64,000 nucleotides of DNA from Pedobacter sp. ASV28 (GCF_016428855.1 NZ_JAELTN010000004.1:1-64000), one strand, 5' to 3'. Positions 17,879 to 26,260 are shown, counted from the first letter of the stretch. A program made the numbers and translations. The notes: generated by a model not told the origin, from the sequence alone.

Positions 17879-19173
17879 AATATTTCAGACGATTTTTGGT
17901 CAGCCTGCCATTGTGCATAGCGTTCTGACAAATGTTTATAAGCATTTTCGCTCATGATAATTCCATTATCTACAATAACCCCTATAGCCAGGGCAATACC
18001 TGTTAGCGACATGATGTTAGAGGAAATACCAAAAGCATTCAATAAAATAAAGCTGGCCGCTATGGTAATGGGGATTTGGATAATAATACTTACCGCACTC
18101 CGCCAATGGAAAAGAAAAATGATGACAATCAACGAAACCACAATCATCTCTTCGATCAAGGTATTCTTAATGGAGTCTACCGATTCCTTGATCAATTCAC
18201 CACGATCGTAAACAATGTCGAATTTTACACCCTTGGGCAATCCTTTGGCCACTTCAGCCATTTTTAACTTTACCTTCTCTATAACTTTGGCTGCGTTTTC
18301 TCCATAACGCATTACGACTATCCCTCCTACACGCTCTCCTTCACCGTTCTGGTCAAAAATACCCAACCTGGTTTCTCCCGTCATTTGTACAGTGCCCAGA
18401 TCAGACACTCGAATGGGGGTACCATTTTGATTCTTTACCGGAATATTGCCAATCTCATCAATAGATTTAAGATACCCTGAAGTCTTAATGATATAGCCGA
18501 TATCGCTCATTTCGAATTTGCGCCCGCCCGCCTCATTATTGTTACTCCTCACCGCAGCAATTACCTGTGGCACGCTCAGCTTATAATACAAAAGCTTATT
18601 GGGGTCTATAGCAATTTGATACTGTTTTTGAAAACCACCGAAAGAAGCAATTTCACTTACCCCGGGTACATTTTGAAGGGCAAATTTCACATACCAGTCT
18701 TGTATGGCCCGCTGTTCTCCAAGATCTAAGTTGGGTGCATCGAGTGTATACCACAATACATGGCCTACACCTGTTCCATCTGGTCCCAATTGTGGAGCAA
18801 CCCCATCTGGCAATGTTTTAGAGATCGTACTAATTCGTTCCATTACCCTTTCCCGTGCCCAATAAACATCCACATCGTCCTCAAAAATGACATAGATAAA
18901 ACTCATTCCAAACATGGAAGATCCTCTTACATATTTAATCTTGGGAATACCCTGTAAGTTGGTTACCAAAGGATAGGTTACCTGATCTTCTATCAGTTGG
19001 GGGGAACGGCCCATCCATTCGGTAAAAACGATTACCTGGTTTTCGGAAAGGTCTGGAATGGCATCAATAGGATTTTTCTTGACCGCATAAACACCCCAAA
19101 CAAATAATGCAATAGCCAGCAGTAATACCATAAATCGGTTACGCATTGACCATTCTATAATGCTATGTACCAT
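17875..19173 (-). CDS. CusA-like RND permease, N-terminal half
   Basis: 432 aa. TM1 (about 12-31), then periplasmic loop 1 with the family segments IDAIPDLSENQVIVFTEW and GPDGTGVGHVLWYTL, then TM2-4 including GIALAIGVIVDNGIIMSEN with the conserved membrane Asp of the proton path. It ends ...RYAQWQADQKSSEIL at a TGA, exactly where other members continue with a loop leading to WISEEERLAII, which here opens the next ORF. Residues up to the break look intact. It exports Cu(I)/Ag(I)-type metal with the adjacent adaptors and TolC. The metal is inferred from neighbours. Confidence 0.85.
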   Translation of the reverse strand: MVHSIIEWSMRNRFMVLLLAIALFVWGVYAVKKNPIDAIPDLSENQVIVFTEWMGRSPQLIEDQVTYPLVTNLQGIPKIKYVRGSSMFGMSFIYVIFEDDVDVYWARERVMERISTISKTLPDGVAPQLGPDGTGVGHVLWYTLDAPNLDLGEQRAIQDWYVKFALQNVPGVSEIASFGGFQKQYQIAIDPNKLLYYKLSVPQVIAAVRSNNNEAGGRKFEMSDIGYIIKTSGYLKSIDEIGNIPVKNQNGTPIRVSDLGTVQMTGETRLGIFDQNGEGERVGGIVVMRYGENAAKVIEKVKLKMAEVAKGLPKGVKFDIVYDRGELIKESVDSIKNTLIEEMIVVSLIVIIFLFHWRSAVSIIIQIPITIAASFILLNAFGISSNIMSLTGIALAIGVIVDNGIIMSENAYKHLSERYAQWQADQKSSEIL

Positions 19174-19205
19174 GTTTTAATAACCCTCTTTCTTTATTAT
19201 TTGTG

Positions 19206-19246
19206 ACCCGTCATTGCCTTTCACGATGTTACTCGCAATGACGGGT
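19206..19246. repeat. extragenic palindrome (GTCATTGC type)
   Basis: A perfect 12-bp inverted repeat (acccgtcattgc / gcaatgacgggt) with a 17-base loop in the gap between the HMA gene and the CusA N-half. The same core (cgtcattgcgag) occurs at 61267-61334. It resembles the REP-like palindromes scattered through Sphingobacteriaceae genomes. Confidence 0.6.
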
Positions 19247-19253
19247 TGCTGAA

Positions 19254-19604
19254 CTAGTGTGCTTTTTCTGTTTTACCGGTACGGTCATATTTACAACAGC
19301 CCGGCAAATTGTCATATGTTTCATTTTTGGCCTTCATTTTAGGCGTATCATGACCCAGGTCAGCTATTTTTTGCTGAATAGCTTCATTGTTAATTTTCGC
19401 ACTATCATAACTTACAGTTAAAAATTTGGTGTCTTTGTCCCAAACTGCCGAAGTGATGGCTGCATCTTTAAGACCTGTTTCAATACGTTTTTTACACATA
19501 CCACAATTACCCAATACTTTGATTTTGTCGGTTTTAGTTTGGGCAAAAGCTGCACTTCCAATCATAGTCAATGCTACAATAGCAATCGTTTTTAATGCTT
19601 TCAT
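19254..19604 (-). CDS. periplasmic HMA-domain metal-binding protein
   Basis: 116 aa with signal peptide (1-21, AAFAQ). The mature domain is a heavy-metal-associated fold with CxxC (Cys34, Cys37 in GNCGMCKKRIE) and the typical second half (VWDKDTKFLTVSYDSAKI...IADLGHDT). A short C-terminal tail holds another CC pair (GCCKYD). It probably shuttles copper or a similar ion to the efflux complex encoded immediately downstream. Confidence 0.88.
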   Translation of the reverse strand: MKALKTIAIVALTMIGSAAFAQTKTDKIKVLGNCGMCKKRIETGLKDAAITSAVWDKDTKFLTVSYDSAKINNEAIQQKIADLGHDTPKMKAKNETYDNLPGCCKYDRTGKTEKAH

Positions 19605-19751
19605 GTTTAATTTTTTTGTTGTCGATCAAAATGCTTACATAAGCAAAGCACAAAGGAATCAACGGATTAATAAATTGGTTTTTGGATAAAATGGCTTGAA
19701 TAGCCAATTGGGTAGTCTACCATGTCATTTCGAACGTAGGTGAGAAATCTG

Positions 19752-19792
19752 TAGTGAAAATGCTTCAAACTAAAATAGATGTCTTTTCACTA
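19752..19792 (-). terminator. hairpin downstream of the HYC_CC_PP gene
   Basis: A perfect 9-bp inverted repeat (tagtgaaaa / ttttcacta) with a 23-base loop in the 246-bp gap before the HMA gene. It could end or attenuate transcription from the HYC_CC_PP gene. There is no strong T-run, so low confidence. Confidence 0.3.
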
Positions 19793-19850
19793 AACTCATC
19801 AAAATGATGATGATAGCAAAAAACCCAATCAATAAAAGAAAAAGGGTATT

Positions 19851-20249
19851 TTAAATCCTGTAAGTACAGTTTTTAATAAAAAGGGGAAGTTGCTGCCCTA
19901 AAGGAGGGGCATTACTATTGATCTCGTAAGCAATAGTGCTTACCAAAGGAGTCGATTCGGCCGTAATAGGCTTTAACGAAGGTAAAATAAAAACCTGCTG
20001 CTCAAATTTGTAAATCTGCGCATTTGTTTTCTGCGCTTGGTCTACCTTTGCCTGATGTTGTACATCCTTACAGCAAGATTTTTTTGCAGTTTCTTTTTTC
20101 TCCATTCCACAGAAACCACAAGCTTTCTTTTCAGATTTAACTAGGCTCCAATCTACCAGTTTGCCCATGCAATAATGAAGGTGCACACCTGCTCCACTGG
20201 CAATTGCCAGATAAAAAACAGCCATAAAGGTTAACAGTACTTTTTTCAT
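19851..20249 (-). CDS. HYC_CC_PP family protein
   Basis: 132 aa with signal peptide (about 1-18). The family's namesake motifs are all present: HYC (residues 25-27, HLHYCMG), a Cys cluster CGFCGME ... KSCCKD, and PP (SNAPP) near the C-terminus. This Bacteroidota family sits beside copper/metal efflux genes. The Cys/His/Met content fits periplasmic metal binding. It is the first gene of the minus-strand metal island. Confidence 0.85.
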   Translation of the reverse strand: MKKVLLTFMAVFYLAIASGAGVHLHYCMGKLVDWSLVKSEKKACGFCGMEKKETAKKSCCKDVQHQAKVDQAQKTNAQIYKFEQQVFILPSLKPITAESTPLVSTIAYEINSNAPPLGQQLPLFIKNCTYRI

Positions 20250-20443
20250 TATTTAACAAAGATGAAGAAAAAGAAGGAAAGGTTTTTATATAATTTTTAA
20301 TTTTTGTTATAGAATTGAAAGCAACTGTTAATTATTTAAACTTTAAAATTTGGTTAATCGTTACTTGAGTTACTCCATACCTCTCCATTATTAAAATAAA
20401 ATGATGCAACATTCATTAAACTTTATCGTCCTTAAAATTAAAA

Positions 20444-21265
20444 ATGAAAAAACAGCTCATCCATTTACCAACAAGTCTAATTTTAATTTTTATTTCGTTA
20501 AATCATGTTCTAGCTCAACCTAAAGTTGTTGTTTTGGGTAGCGTTCATTTTCCTACTCAAAAAGTAAATGCTGATTCTCTTTTTAACATCTTACAAAAAT
20601 TTAAACCTGATATTATTTTGCTCGAAGCAGACTCAAGCAATTTTTATGATGATTTTACCTTCAAACATCTTTATGACGAGAATGAATATATTGCCACCGT
20701 AAGATATAAAATGAAAAATCCTTTGGTTAACATTAGGCCTATTGAATTTGAAGGTAGGAATAGTTATAGAAAAAGTATTGGAATATATCCTGAAGCAGGG
20801 CCTGTATGGCAAAAACTAAATCAGCTTAACAACGAAAAAAAATTCAATAAAGAGGAGCAGAAAATCTGGGACGAATTAGCTTACCTAGACTCTGTTGCAA
20901 GCGCTTATAAAAATGCCAGCTTACAAAGCATTAACCAACCCAAAATTGACCAAATCATCAACAACTTAATCATATCCAAATATTTATCAATTAAAAAAAT
21001 CGTAGATACCAACCCTGTATTTGCAGAGTCAAAGCTAATTGATGCAAAAAAAGATACCGTGACCATGAGACAATATTTTGCATTATGGGCAAATTTTGAA
21101 GGCAACCTAAGAAACAACGCCATTGCCAGCAATGTGATGAAACAGATTAAACTAAACCCTGAAAAAAAAATCATCGTCATTACAGGTTTTTATCATCGAC
21201 CATTTATTTTAAATAAACTGGCAGAAAACAAAATTCCTACCCATGAATTTTATCAAATAAAATAG
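20444..21265 (+). CDS. secreted TraB/DUF5694-like protein
   Basis: 273 aa with signal peptide (1-24, HVLAQ). The first strand motif VVVLGSVHFP, then KPDIILLEAD, and the terminal ITGFYHRPFIL (Gly-x-x-His) follow the TraB/TIKI/GumN-like pattern, where the conserved His and Glu residues form a putative metallohydrolase site. Substrate unknown. It may alternatively belong to a related DUF. Divergent from the metal island. Confidence 0.55.
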   Translation: MKKQLIHLPTSLILIFISLNHVLAQPKVVVLGSVHFPTQKVNADSLFNILQKFKPDIILLEADSSNFYDDFTFKHLYDENEYIATVRYKMKNPLVNIRPIEFEGRNSYRKSIGIYPEAGPVWQKLNQLNNEKKFNKEEQKIWDELAYLDSVASAYKNASLQSINQPKIDQIINNLIISKYLSIKKIVDTNPVFAESKLIDAKKDTVTMRQYFALWANFEGNLRNNAIASNVMKQIKLNPEKKIIVITGFYHRPFILNKLAENKIPTHEFYQIK

Positions 21266-21266
21266 T

Positions 21267-21410
21267 TTCTAGAATTGACGATATGGGTTAATCGTTTGAA
21301 CTGTTTAATTGTTGAAGCTGTAGAAATAACACCGACCTAATAAAACTTCTAGAAATAGATCTATGAACAATTAACCAAATAACCAATTTAAACAGTTAAC
21401 CAATTTTTCT
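21267..21410. repeat. large imperfect inverted repeat
   Basis: The left arm (ttctagaa ... ggttaatcgtttgaactg) and right arm (cttctagaaat ... aacaattaacc ... cagttaacc) are imperfect reverse complements and fill almost the whole gap between the TraB-like and Dabb genes. It could be a folded extragenic element or a degenerate mobile palindrome. Confidence 0.4.
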
Positions 21411-21432
21411 ATCTTCGTCCCAAAAAAAAAAT

Positions 21433-21729
21433 ATGATTGCACACCATGTATTATTTTGGTTAAAAGCCGATACCACCGAAGCACAAAAAGAAGCTTTTTT
21501 AGCTGGCCTTAATTCTTTAGAGCAAATTGAAGTTGTTCAAAAATTTCATGTGGGCACTCCAGCACCTATTGAACGTTCTGTAGTTGATACCACCTATACT
21601 TTTAGCTTGATTTTATTTTTTGATGATCTGGCTGCTCATGATGTATATCAGGTACATCCTATACATAAAGCCTTTTTAGATGAATTCAGGATTTATTTTG
21701 AAAAGGTGATCATTTACGATGCACAGTAA
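21433..21729 (+). CDS. Dabb family (stress-responsive alpha/beta barrel) protein
   Basis: 98 aa, one complete Dabb domain: HHVLFWLKADTTEAQKEAFLAGL at the start, then HVGTPAPIERSVVDTTYTFSLILFFDDLAAHDVYQVHPIH and a terminal strand. Dabb proteins are small cytoplasmic dimers. Some are cyclases or degradative enzymes, but most are uncharacterised. The His/Tyr residues common in the pocket are present. Confidence 0.9.
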   Translation: MIAHHVLFWLKADTTEAQKEAFLAGLNSLEQIEVVQKFHVGTPAPIERSVVDTTYTFSLILFFDDLAAHDVYQVHPIHKAFLDEFRIYFEKVIIYDAQ

Positions 21730-21848
21730 AAAATAAAGAGGAGGATAGTGGTTAGTTTTTGGCTGTACACTTTTTAAGATAGATATGTTTATATTTAAGT
21801 TAAGTATAGCCAAAAAAGTAATCACCTCATAAGCCCTATCAAAATAGC

Positions 21849-22838
21849 ATGAAAACCTCTCGTCATTTTATCCTCCCAGCAATCTTATTAATAGTACATT
21901 TGGTTATAAACTGCCTGTCGGCAACAGCACAGACTATCATTACCAACTACAAAGTCAGATTTGCAACCGCCGATGACCAAGGAAAAAACCTGATTATTTT
22001 ACGCCAGTTCGAAAAAGATGGCAAAACCTGCTATCTGACGGTCAACCCACAAGACATGACGACTAAAATCATGGCCGCAACCACACTTGCCAAATTTAGT
22101 CCCTGTTCATTTGATCAATTAAAGTCGACCTTAATTACTTCACCTTATATCAAAGCCTTAATACAGACACAAGCAGCCGCATTACCCTTACAAAATGCAG
22201 GCATTACCCATGGTTTTCCCAAAGAAAAGGGCATTACCTTAACCATAGATCTTTGCCCATCGCACAAAGGGCTCGACCGTAACTTGTTCACCTCCATTAT
22301 CAATGCTTTTCAGTATACGGAACGTCCCGTCCCTGTTGCACTTTCATTAACGGGTCGTTTTTCTCTTACCCATCAGGATGATATGCAATGGCTAAAGAGT
22401 CTGGTCAGTTCAGGAAAAATTAGCATTACCTGGGTCAATCATACCTATAACCACTATTATAATCCTTCTTTACAGCTCAATAAAAATTTCCTTTTAGCTG
22501 CTGGCACCGATATAGATTTCGAAATTTTGGGATTGGAAGTATCCATGCTAAGGGAGGGATTGATGCCTTCGGTATTTTTCAGGTTTCCCGGTCTGATTTC
22601 CGATCAACAACTTGTTGACAAAATTAGCAGTTATGGCCTTATTCCCATTGGCAGTGATGCTTGGCTTGCAAAAGGGCAACAGGCCAAGGCCGGCAGCTTG
22701 GTGCTTATCCATGGTAATGGGAATGAACCCATAGGCGTACAGGATTTTATCAAATTGCTTGGGCAAGAAAAAACGGCCATAAAACAACAGCAATGGCTGT
22801 TATATGACCTTACAAATGCAATTTCCAATGAATTCTAA
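21849..22838 (+). CDS. secreted NodB-like polysaccharide deacetylase
   Basis: 329 aa with signal peptide (about 1-28). The second half is a NodB-type domain: motif 1 LTIDLCPSHK (Asp134), motif 2 NHTYNHYY (His198, His202, the zinc H-xxx-H), motif 3 FFRFPGL and a terminal VLIHGNG. Motif 1 differs from the canonical TFDDG, as only one Asp is visible, so activity should be considered probable, not certain. The N-terminal 110 residues are unassigned. It is convergent with the pentapeptide gene. Confidence 0.78.
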   Translation: MKTSRHFILPAILLIVHLVINCLSATAQTIITNYKVRFATADDQGKNLIILRQFEKDGKTCYLTVNPQDMTTKIMAATTLAKFSPCSFDQLKSTLITSPYIKALIQTQAAALPLQNAGITHGFPKEKGITLTIDLCPSHKGLDRNLFTSIINAFQYTERPVPVALSLTGRFSLTHQDDMQWLKSLVSSGKISITWVNHTYNHYYNPSLQLNKNFLLAAGTDIDFEILGLEVSMLREGLMPSVFFRFPGLISDQQLVDKISSYGLIPIGSDAWLAKGQQAKAGSLVLIHGNGNEPIGVQDFIKLLGQEKTAIKQQQWLLYDLTNAISNEF

Positions 22839-22876
22839 TCACGATTAAACAAAATTGCCAACGGTTAATCCCGATT
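22837..22876. terminator. hairpin between convergent genes
   Basis: Arms aatcacgattaa and ttaatcccgatt (10 of 12 pair) flank a 16-base loop and overlap both stop codons of the convergent deacetylase and pentapeptide genes. A likely bidirectional terminator. Confidence 0.4.
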
Positions 22877-23461
22877 TTCATCAATATCCAGATGATATTT
22901 ATAAAGCAAGCCGTTAAGGTTCATTATAGAGAATTTGGCCTTTCTCATTTTATTCATATCTGGATCAATACCAAAGTTATAGGCCGTTCTAAAATCTGTC
23001 CTTTCCAAAGTAGTATTCAAAAAAGTAGCCCCAATTAAATCGCAATTCCCAAAAACCGCTTCGGTCAAATCAGTTTTGGTAAAATCTACTTCCTTCAAGG
23101 AGCAATCTATAAAGTTTGTCTTCCTCAACTTTGTGCCAAAAAAAGTAGAATAATCAAGGTAGGATTTTATAAAAGAAAAGGAAAACATGAGCCTGTTGCA
23201 CCTGGTAAAATTAACTCCTAGTATCTTACACTCTGTAAAGATTGCATCTCTGAAACCTGCACCATCAATCACAGCCATAGAGAAATTACATTGTTTAAAG
23301 TGACAGCCTTCAAAGTCATTGTTGCGCAAATCACTTTTTGTAAAGTTGCAGTTTATAAATTCGCACCTGACAAACGCTCTGTTCAACAACTTTTTCTCGG
23401 TATAATCAATATTTGTAAATGTTTTATCCTCATGGACAACGGATTCTTGAGATTCGCTCAT
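22865..23461 (-). CDS. pentapeptide repeat protein
   Basis: About 198 aa from ATG 23461 (MSESQES). The longer frame to 23515 adds a hydrophobic stretch that does not fit a cytoplasmic repeat protein. Repeats of the A(D/N)LXX type fill residues about 15-175 (CEFINCNFTKSDLRNNDFEG, TNFIDCSLKEVDFTKTDLTE), giving a right-handed quadrilateral helix. The two-domain layout with a break near GARFRD-like residues resembles Qnr/McbG DNA mimics, but a resistance role is not shown. Confidence 0.82.
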   Translation of the reverse strand: MSESQESVVHEDKTFTNIDYTEKKLLNRAFVRCEFINCNFTKSDLRNNDFEGCHFKQCNFSMAVIDGAGFRDAIFTECKILGVNFTRCNRLMFSFSFIKSYLDYSTFFGTKLRKTNFIDCSLKEVDFTKTDLTEAVFGNCDLIGATFLNTTLERTDFRTAYNFGIDPDMNKMRKAKFSIMNLNGLLYKYHLDIDENRD

Positions 23462-23559
23462 AAAAAAGATTTTATAAAATGATGGAAGAATAAATAGTAA
23501 ACTGGTTAACAGCATTCAGAAAACCAGAACTTAGATGGCCAGCACAAGACATAAATACT

Positions 23560-24135
23560 TCATGGTTTTCTTTTTAAATAGTCAATTATATCCTGCTTAT
23601 TCTTCTCGGTTAGCACAGCATAACCCAAGTTTTCGGTGTACCATATGCCATCGGCAACCAACATGGTGATCAGTCCGTGTACATCTATATCCCCCTCTGG
23701 CGGCAATATATTTTCCTGATACCAACGATCCCACATTTCCTTATAATGCCCATAGGCCATAATGGCCTGAAGAACAATTCGCATTTTCTTTCTATAATGC
23801 TCATCATCACTCTTACTGACAATAAATTTCAGATAGGCCAAACTACCATCTTTTTCTAAAGGACCACTATCCAACTTATATTGTCTTACCGATTCGGTCA
23901 ATTCATCAAGCCCTTGTTTCATCATTTCCTCCAATAACTCTTCCTTGTTCCTAAAATGATGTATGATACCTCCCTTACTCAGTCCGGTCTGATCGGCAAT
24001 GGCCTTAAAAGTAACCTGATGCCAATCTTCTCTCGCTCCAATCTCGGTAGCTGCATCAATAATCAATTGCCTATTCACTTCCGGCTCCTTTTTACGTTTA
24101 TAAGCATTCTCCATAACATCAAAGATACCAAACAT
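23560..24135 (-). CDS. TetR/AcrR family regulator
   Basis: 191 aa from ATG 24135, or 184 from ATG 24114 (MENAYKRKK), which I prefer because a palindrome covers the first start. The N-terminal HTH (IIDAATEIG...VTFKAIADQTGLSKGGIIHHFRNKEELL) is complete, and the C-terminal half is an all-helical ligand-binding domain. A DNA-binding repressor, ligand unknown. Divergent from the NYN-domain gene, and upstream of nothing obvious on its own strand. Confidence 0.9.
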   Translation of the reverse strand: MFGIFDVMENAYKRKKEPEVNRQLIIDAATEIGAREDWHQVTFKAIADQTGLSKGGIIHHFRNKEELLEEMMKQGLDELTESVRQYKLDSGPLEKDGSLAYLKFIVSKSDDEHYRKKMRIVLQAIMAYGHYKEMWDRWYQENILPPEGDIDVHGLITMLVADGIWYTENLGYAVLTEKNKQDIIDYLKRKP

Positions 24136-24145
24136 CCGGTTTGTT
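24127..24145. promoter_or_regulatory. candidate TetR auto-operator
   Basis: accaaac / gtttgtt half-sites (6 of 7 symmetric) with a five-base spacer lie over the upstream start of the TetR gene, 13 bp before the preferred ATG at 24114. TetR proteins typically bind such palindromes at their own promoter. Inference. Confidence 0.35.
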
Positions 24146-24261
24146 ATAAAATCATTTTTCAGCTTTCTTATCTCTTTTAAAAGCGAAGCTCTTAATTGCT
24201 TCGTTAAGCATTTATAATTGCCACGATAATCTGCTTAAGTAAAGAATGTCTAACTTTAACC

Positions 24262-24269
24262 TATATTTG
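24262..24269 (+). promoter_or_regulatory. -7 box of the NYN-domain gene
   Basis: TATATTTG, a perfect match to the Bacteroidota TAnnTTTG -7 element, 26 bp before the ATG. No clear -33 TTTG is seen. Confidence 0.45.
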
Positions 24270-24295
24270 GGAAAAAGATTTATAAACTAAACTCC

Positions 24296-25138
24296 ATGAA
24301 GTTGGAAAAAGATTTAAAACTTGCGGTATTAATCGATGCAGACAATGTACCCTATGTACATGTAAAGGAAATGTTCGAGGAAATTGCTAAATATGGCACT
24401 CCAACTTTTAAAAGGATTTATGCAGATTGGACCAAACCAACGGTTTCTGGCTGGAAAAAAGTGCTCTTGGAAAATGCCATTACCCCTATACAACAGTACA
24501 GCTATTCAAGCGGAAAAAATTCGAGCGACAGTGCGCTAATTATCGATGCTATGGATATCCTGTACACTGGAAAAGTGGATGGTTTCTGTATTGTATCTAG
24601 CGATAGTGATTTTACCCGTTTGGCTACCCGGCTACGTGAAGCCGGCATGAAGGTTATTGGCATAGGTGAAAAAAAGACTTTAAAACCCTTTATAACGGCC
24701 TGCGATAAATTTATCTATATTGAGATACTTAGTCTCAACCCACTTCCTGTTGAAGACACCACCCTCCCCAACAAAGAAGAAACCTCCATAAAATCACAAA
24801 AAGTACAACCTTTGAGCACAGTCGATTCGGGGATCATCAAGCTTTTTTCTGACAGTATTAGTGATCTTGCAGATGAGTCTGGCTGGGCCTACCTTGGTGA
24901 CCTTGGCAGTTTAATGATCAAGAAAAAACCCGATTTTGATTCCAGAAACTATGGTTTCACCAAATTGCTCCCATTGATCAAGAGCATAGAAGGACTGGAA
25001 GTGGATGAAAGGGAAAGTGGTAAGGGCAATGTAAAACATATCTACATTAGAAAACAGTTAAATAAGGTTCAAAAAAGCCCAAACAGAAATCAATCATCCA
25101 AAAGAAAACCAAACAAGAAAACCGAAAAACAACATTAA
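24296..25138 (+). CDS. NYN-domain RNase-like protein with OST-HTH
   Basis: 280 aa. The N-terminal NYN (LabA/DUF88, PIN-like) nuclease domain, residues about 8-140, has the acidic site LIDADNVPY, SDSALIIDAMD and SSDSDFTRLATRLRE. The C-terminal OST-HTH/LOTUS RNA-binding domain is at about 178-245 (ISDLADESGWAYLGDLGSLMIKKKPDFDSRNYG...SIEGLEV). A Lys/Arg/Asn-rich tail follows. Likely a cytoplasmic RNA-binding endonuclease. The fusion is common across bacteria. Confidence 0.9.
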   Translation: MKLEKDLKLAVLIDADNVPYVHVKEMFEEIAKYGTPTFKRIYADWTKPTVSGWKKVLLENAITPIQQYSYSSGKNSSDSALIIDAMDILYTGKVDGFCIVSSDSDFTRLATRLREAGMKVIGIGEKKTLKPFITACDKFIYIEILSLNPLPVEDTTLPNKEETSIKSQKVQPLSTVDSGIIKLFSDSISDLADESGWAYLGDLGSLMIKKKPDFDSRNYGFTKLLPLIKSIEGLEVDERESGKGNVKHIYIRKQLNKVQKSPNRNQSSKRKPNKKTEKQH

Positions 25139-25142
25139 AATT

Positions 25143-25187
25143 TAGATAGAAGTTGTTGCTATAGCCAATCTATCTATTTTTCTTTTT
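25143..25187 (+). terminator. terminator after the NYN gene
   Basis: A perfect 8-bp stem (tagataga / tctatcta) is followed by TTTTTCTTTTTT on the plus strand, five bases after the NYN stop. It overlaps the stop of the convergent methyltransferase gene. Confidence 0.6.
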
Positions 25188-25803
25188 TACATTTAATTAA
25201 AAAAAATGGCTGGTTCTCCTTAATTTCTATGATTTCAAATAGTCCGAATTTTCCAAATGCTGATTGAATTGATATTCTGTCGTAAAAAAACATCTTCACT
25301 CCTTCAAAGATTTCATAACGATCTTTGCTTATAAGCTTACCCTTTTCATAATTGGGTGCTTCTTTGGAAATGGCCGTAAAAATCATATAGCCATGATCTG
25401 ATAGTTGGCGATAACAATCCTCGATCAATTTCTTCCGTTCACTGGCATCAAGTAGATGGATCAGCGCATAACAGAATATGCCTTCGTACAGGTAGTTATC
25501 GAATGGCATGTCGGTTACAGATCCATGATGAATCATCATCTCTCTTCCATAATGCTTTCTTGCCATTTCAATAGCCGTTTTTGAGATCTCAATTCCTGTT
25601 ACGGTTATTGCATTTTCTTTGAAAATCTGCGCATTTCTGCCATAGCCAATTCCCGGAATAAGTATATTTTTTACTGATTTCTCTATAAAAAAATCTTTTG
25701 CCAATATGGCCGATCTTGAAGGTTCAAGACCCCACATTTCTTGCTTTTCAATAAAACTAGATTCCCAAAATTCAGGTTTTTCACTTTCATTTACCATAAC
25801 CAC
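25174..25803 (-). CDS. class I SAM-dependent methyltransferase
   Basis: 209 aa. SAM motif I ILIPGIGYGRNAQIF (about 49-63), acidic loop VTGIEIS (about 71), post-motif HHGSVTDMPFDNYLYEGIFCY and RQLSDHGYMIFTAI follow the order of a Rossmann methyltransferase with methyltransf_25-type features. Substrate unknown. The first two Met codons (positions 1 and 3) are both possible starts. Confidence 0.87.
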   Translation of the reverse strand: MVMVNESEKPEFWESSFIEKQEMWGLEPSRSAILAKDFFIEKSVKNILIPGIGYGRNAQIFKENAITVTGIEISKTAIEMARKHYGREMMIHHGSVTDMPFDNYLYEGIFCYALIHLLDASERKKLIEDCYRQLSDHGYMIFTAISKEAPNYEKGKLISKDRYEIFEGVKMFFYDRISIQSAFGKFGLFEIIEIKENQPFFLIKCKKEK

Positions 25804-25892
25804 CCTTTAACGCCATAAAGTTGCAATATACAAGGAAATGTGGATCATTTAATAAACGAAGTTAAGACCACAGAGCTAAAATCAATAGCCCA

Positions 25893-26087
25893 TTATTCTG
25901 CCAATAAATAACGTACGTGCTTATCACTATCTTGTATAAAATTAGCATAAGCCTTAAAAAGCGCTGTTTCTTTATACCTTTTGGTTGTTATTCCTATTTG
26001 TCTGAACCCATAAACAATTTCTCGGAGATAGGCAATAAGAATTGGAAGTGGGTAGCGATAATAAATTTCGACCTGGCCTTTTGCCAA
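25893..26087 (-). CDS. short ORF of uncertain reality
   Basis: 64 codons, ending KAYANFIQDSDKHVRYLLAE. It is basic and aromatic, with no signal, no domain and no ribosome site that I recognise. An alternative frame over the same bases is also open. It could be a small gene or the tail of a decayed one. Listed because the 450 bp between the methyltransferase and TlpA genes otherwise hold only a repeat. Confidence 0.25.
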   Translation of the reverse strand: MAKGQVEIYYRYPLPILIAYLREIVYGFRQIGITTKRYKETALFKAYANFIQDSDKHVRYLLAE

Positions 26088-26185
26088 TCAGTAAGAAGAT
26101 TTAGCTATTTAAGATGGTTTTTGTTACAAAAAAAACTTTATCAATGAGCAGTTCGAAAAAAAATCATTTAAAGTTTTTAAGAAGT

Positions 26186-26224
26186 TAAGTCTTGCCAAGA
26201 TGAAGATCACCTTAACAAGACTTA
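26186..26224. repeat. hairpin repeat, copy 1 (agtcttg...caagact)
   Basis: Perfect 9-bp arms taagtcttg / caagactta with a 21-base loop ending accttaa. A second copy with the same arms, loop length and 'ACCTTAA' is at 37347-37381. It lies 37 bp past the stop of the TlpA gene, so it may also end that transcript. Confidence 0.55.
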
Positions 26225-26260
26225 CTTTAGCACATTGGATTTGGTGAGCCTGTTAATGCA

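Noticed and set aside
17870..17900. Programmed -1 frameshift joining the two CusA halves
   Set aside because: No classical slippery heptamer is seen near the junction. Re-initiation at the overlapping ATG or a plain mutation explains it better.
19721..19755. tgtcatttcgaacgtagg stretch as a mobile element
   Set aside because: Resembles a dispersed Bacteroidota repeat, but only one partial copy is visible and it has no partner arm here.
23462..23515. Hydrophobic N-terminal extension of the pentapeptide protein
   Set aside because: Unlike cytoplasmic repeat proteins. ATG 23461 gives a conventional start.
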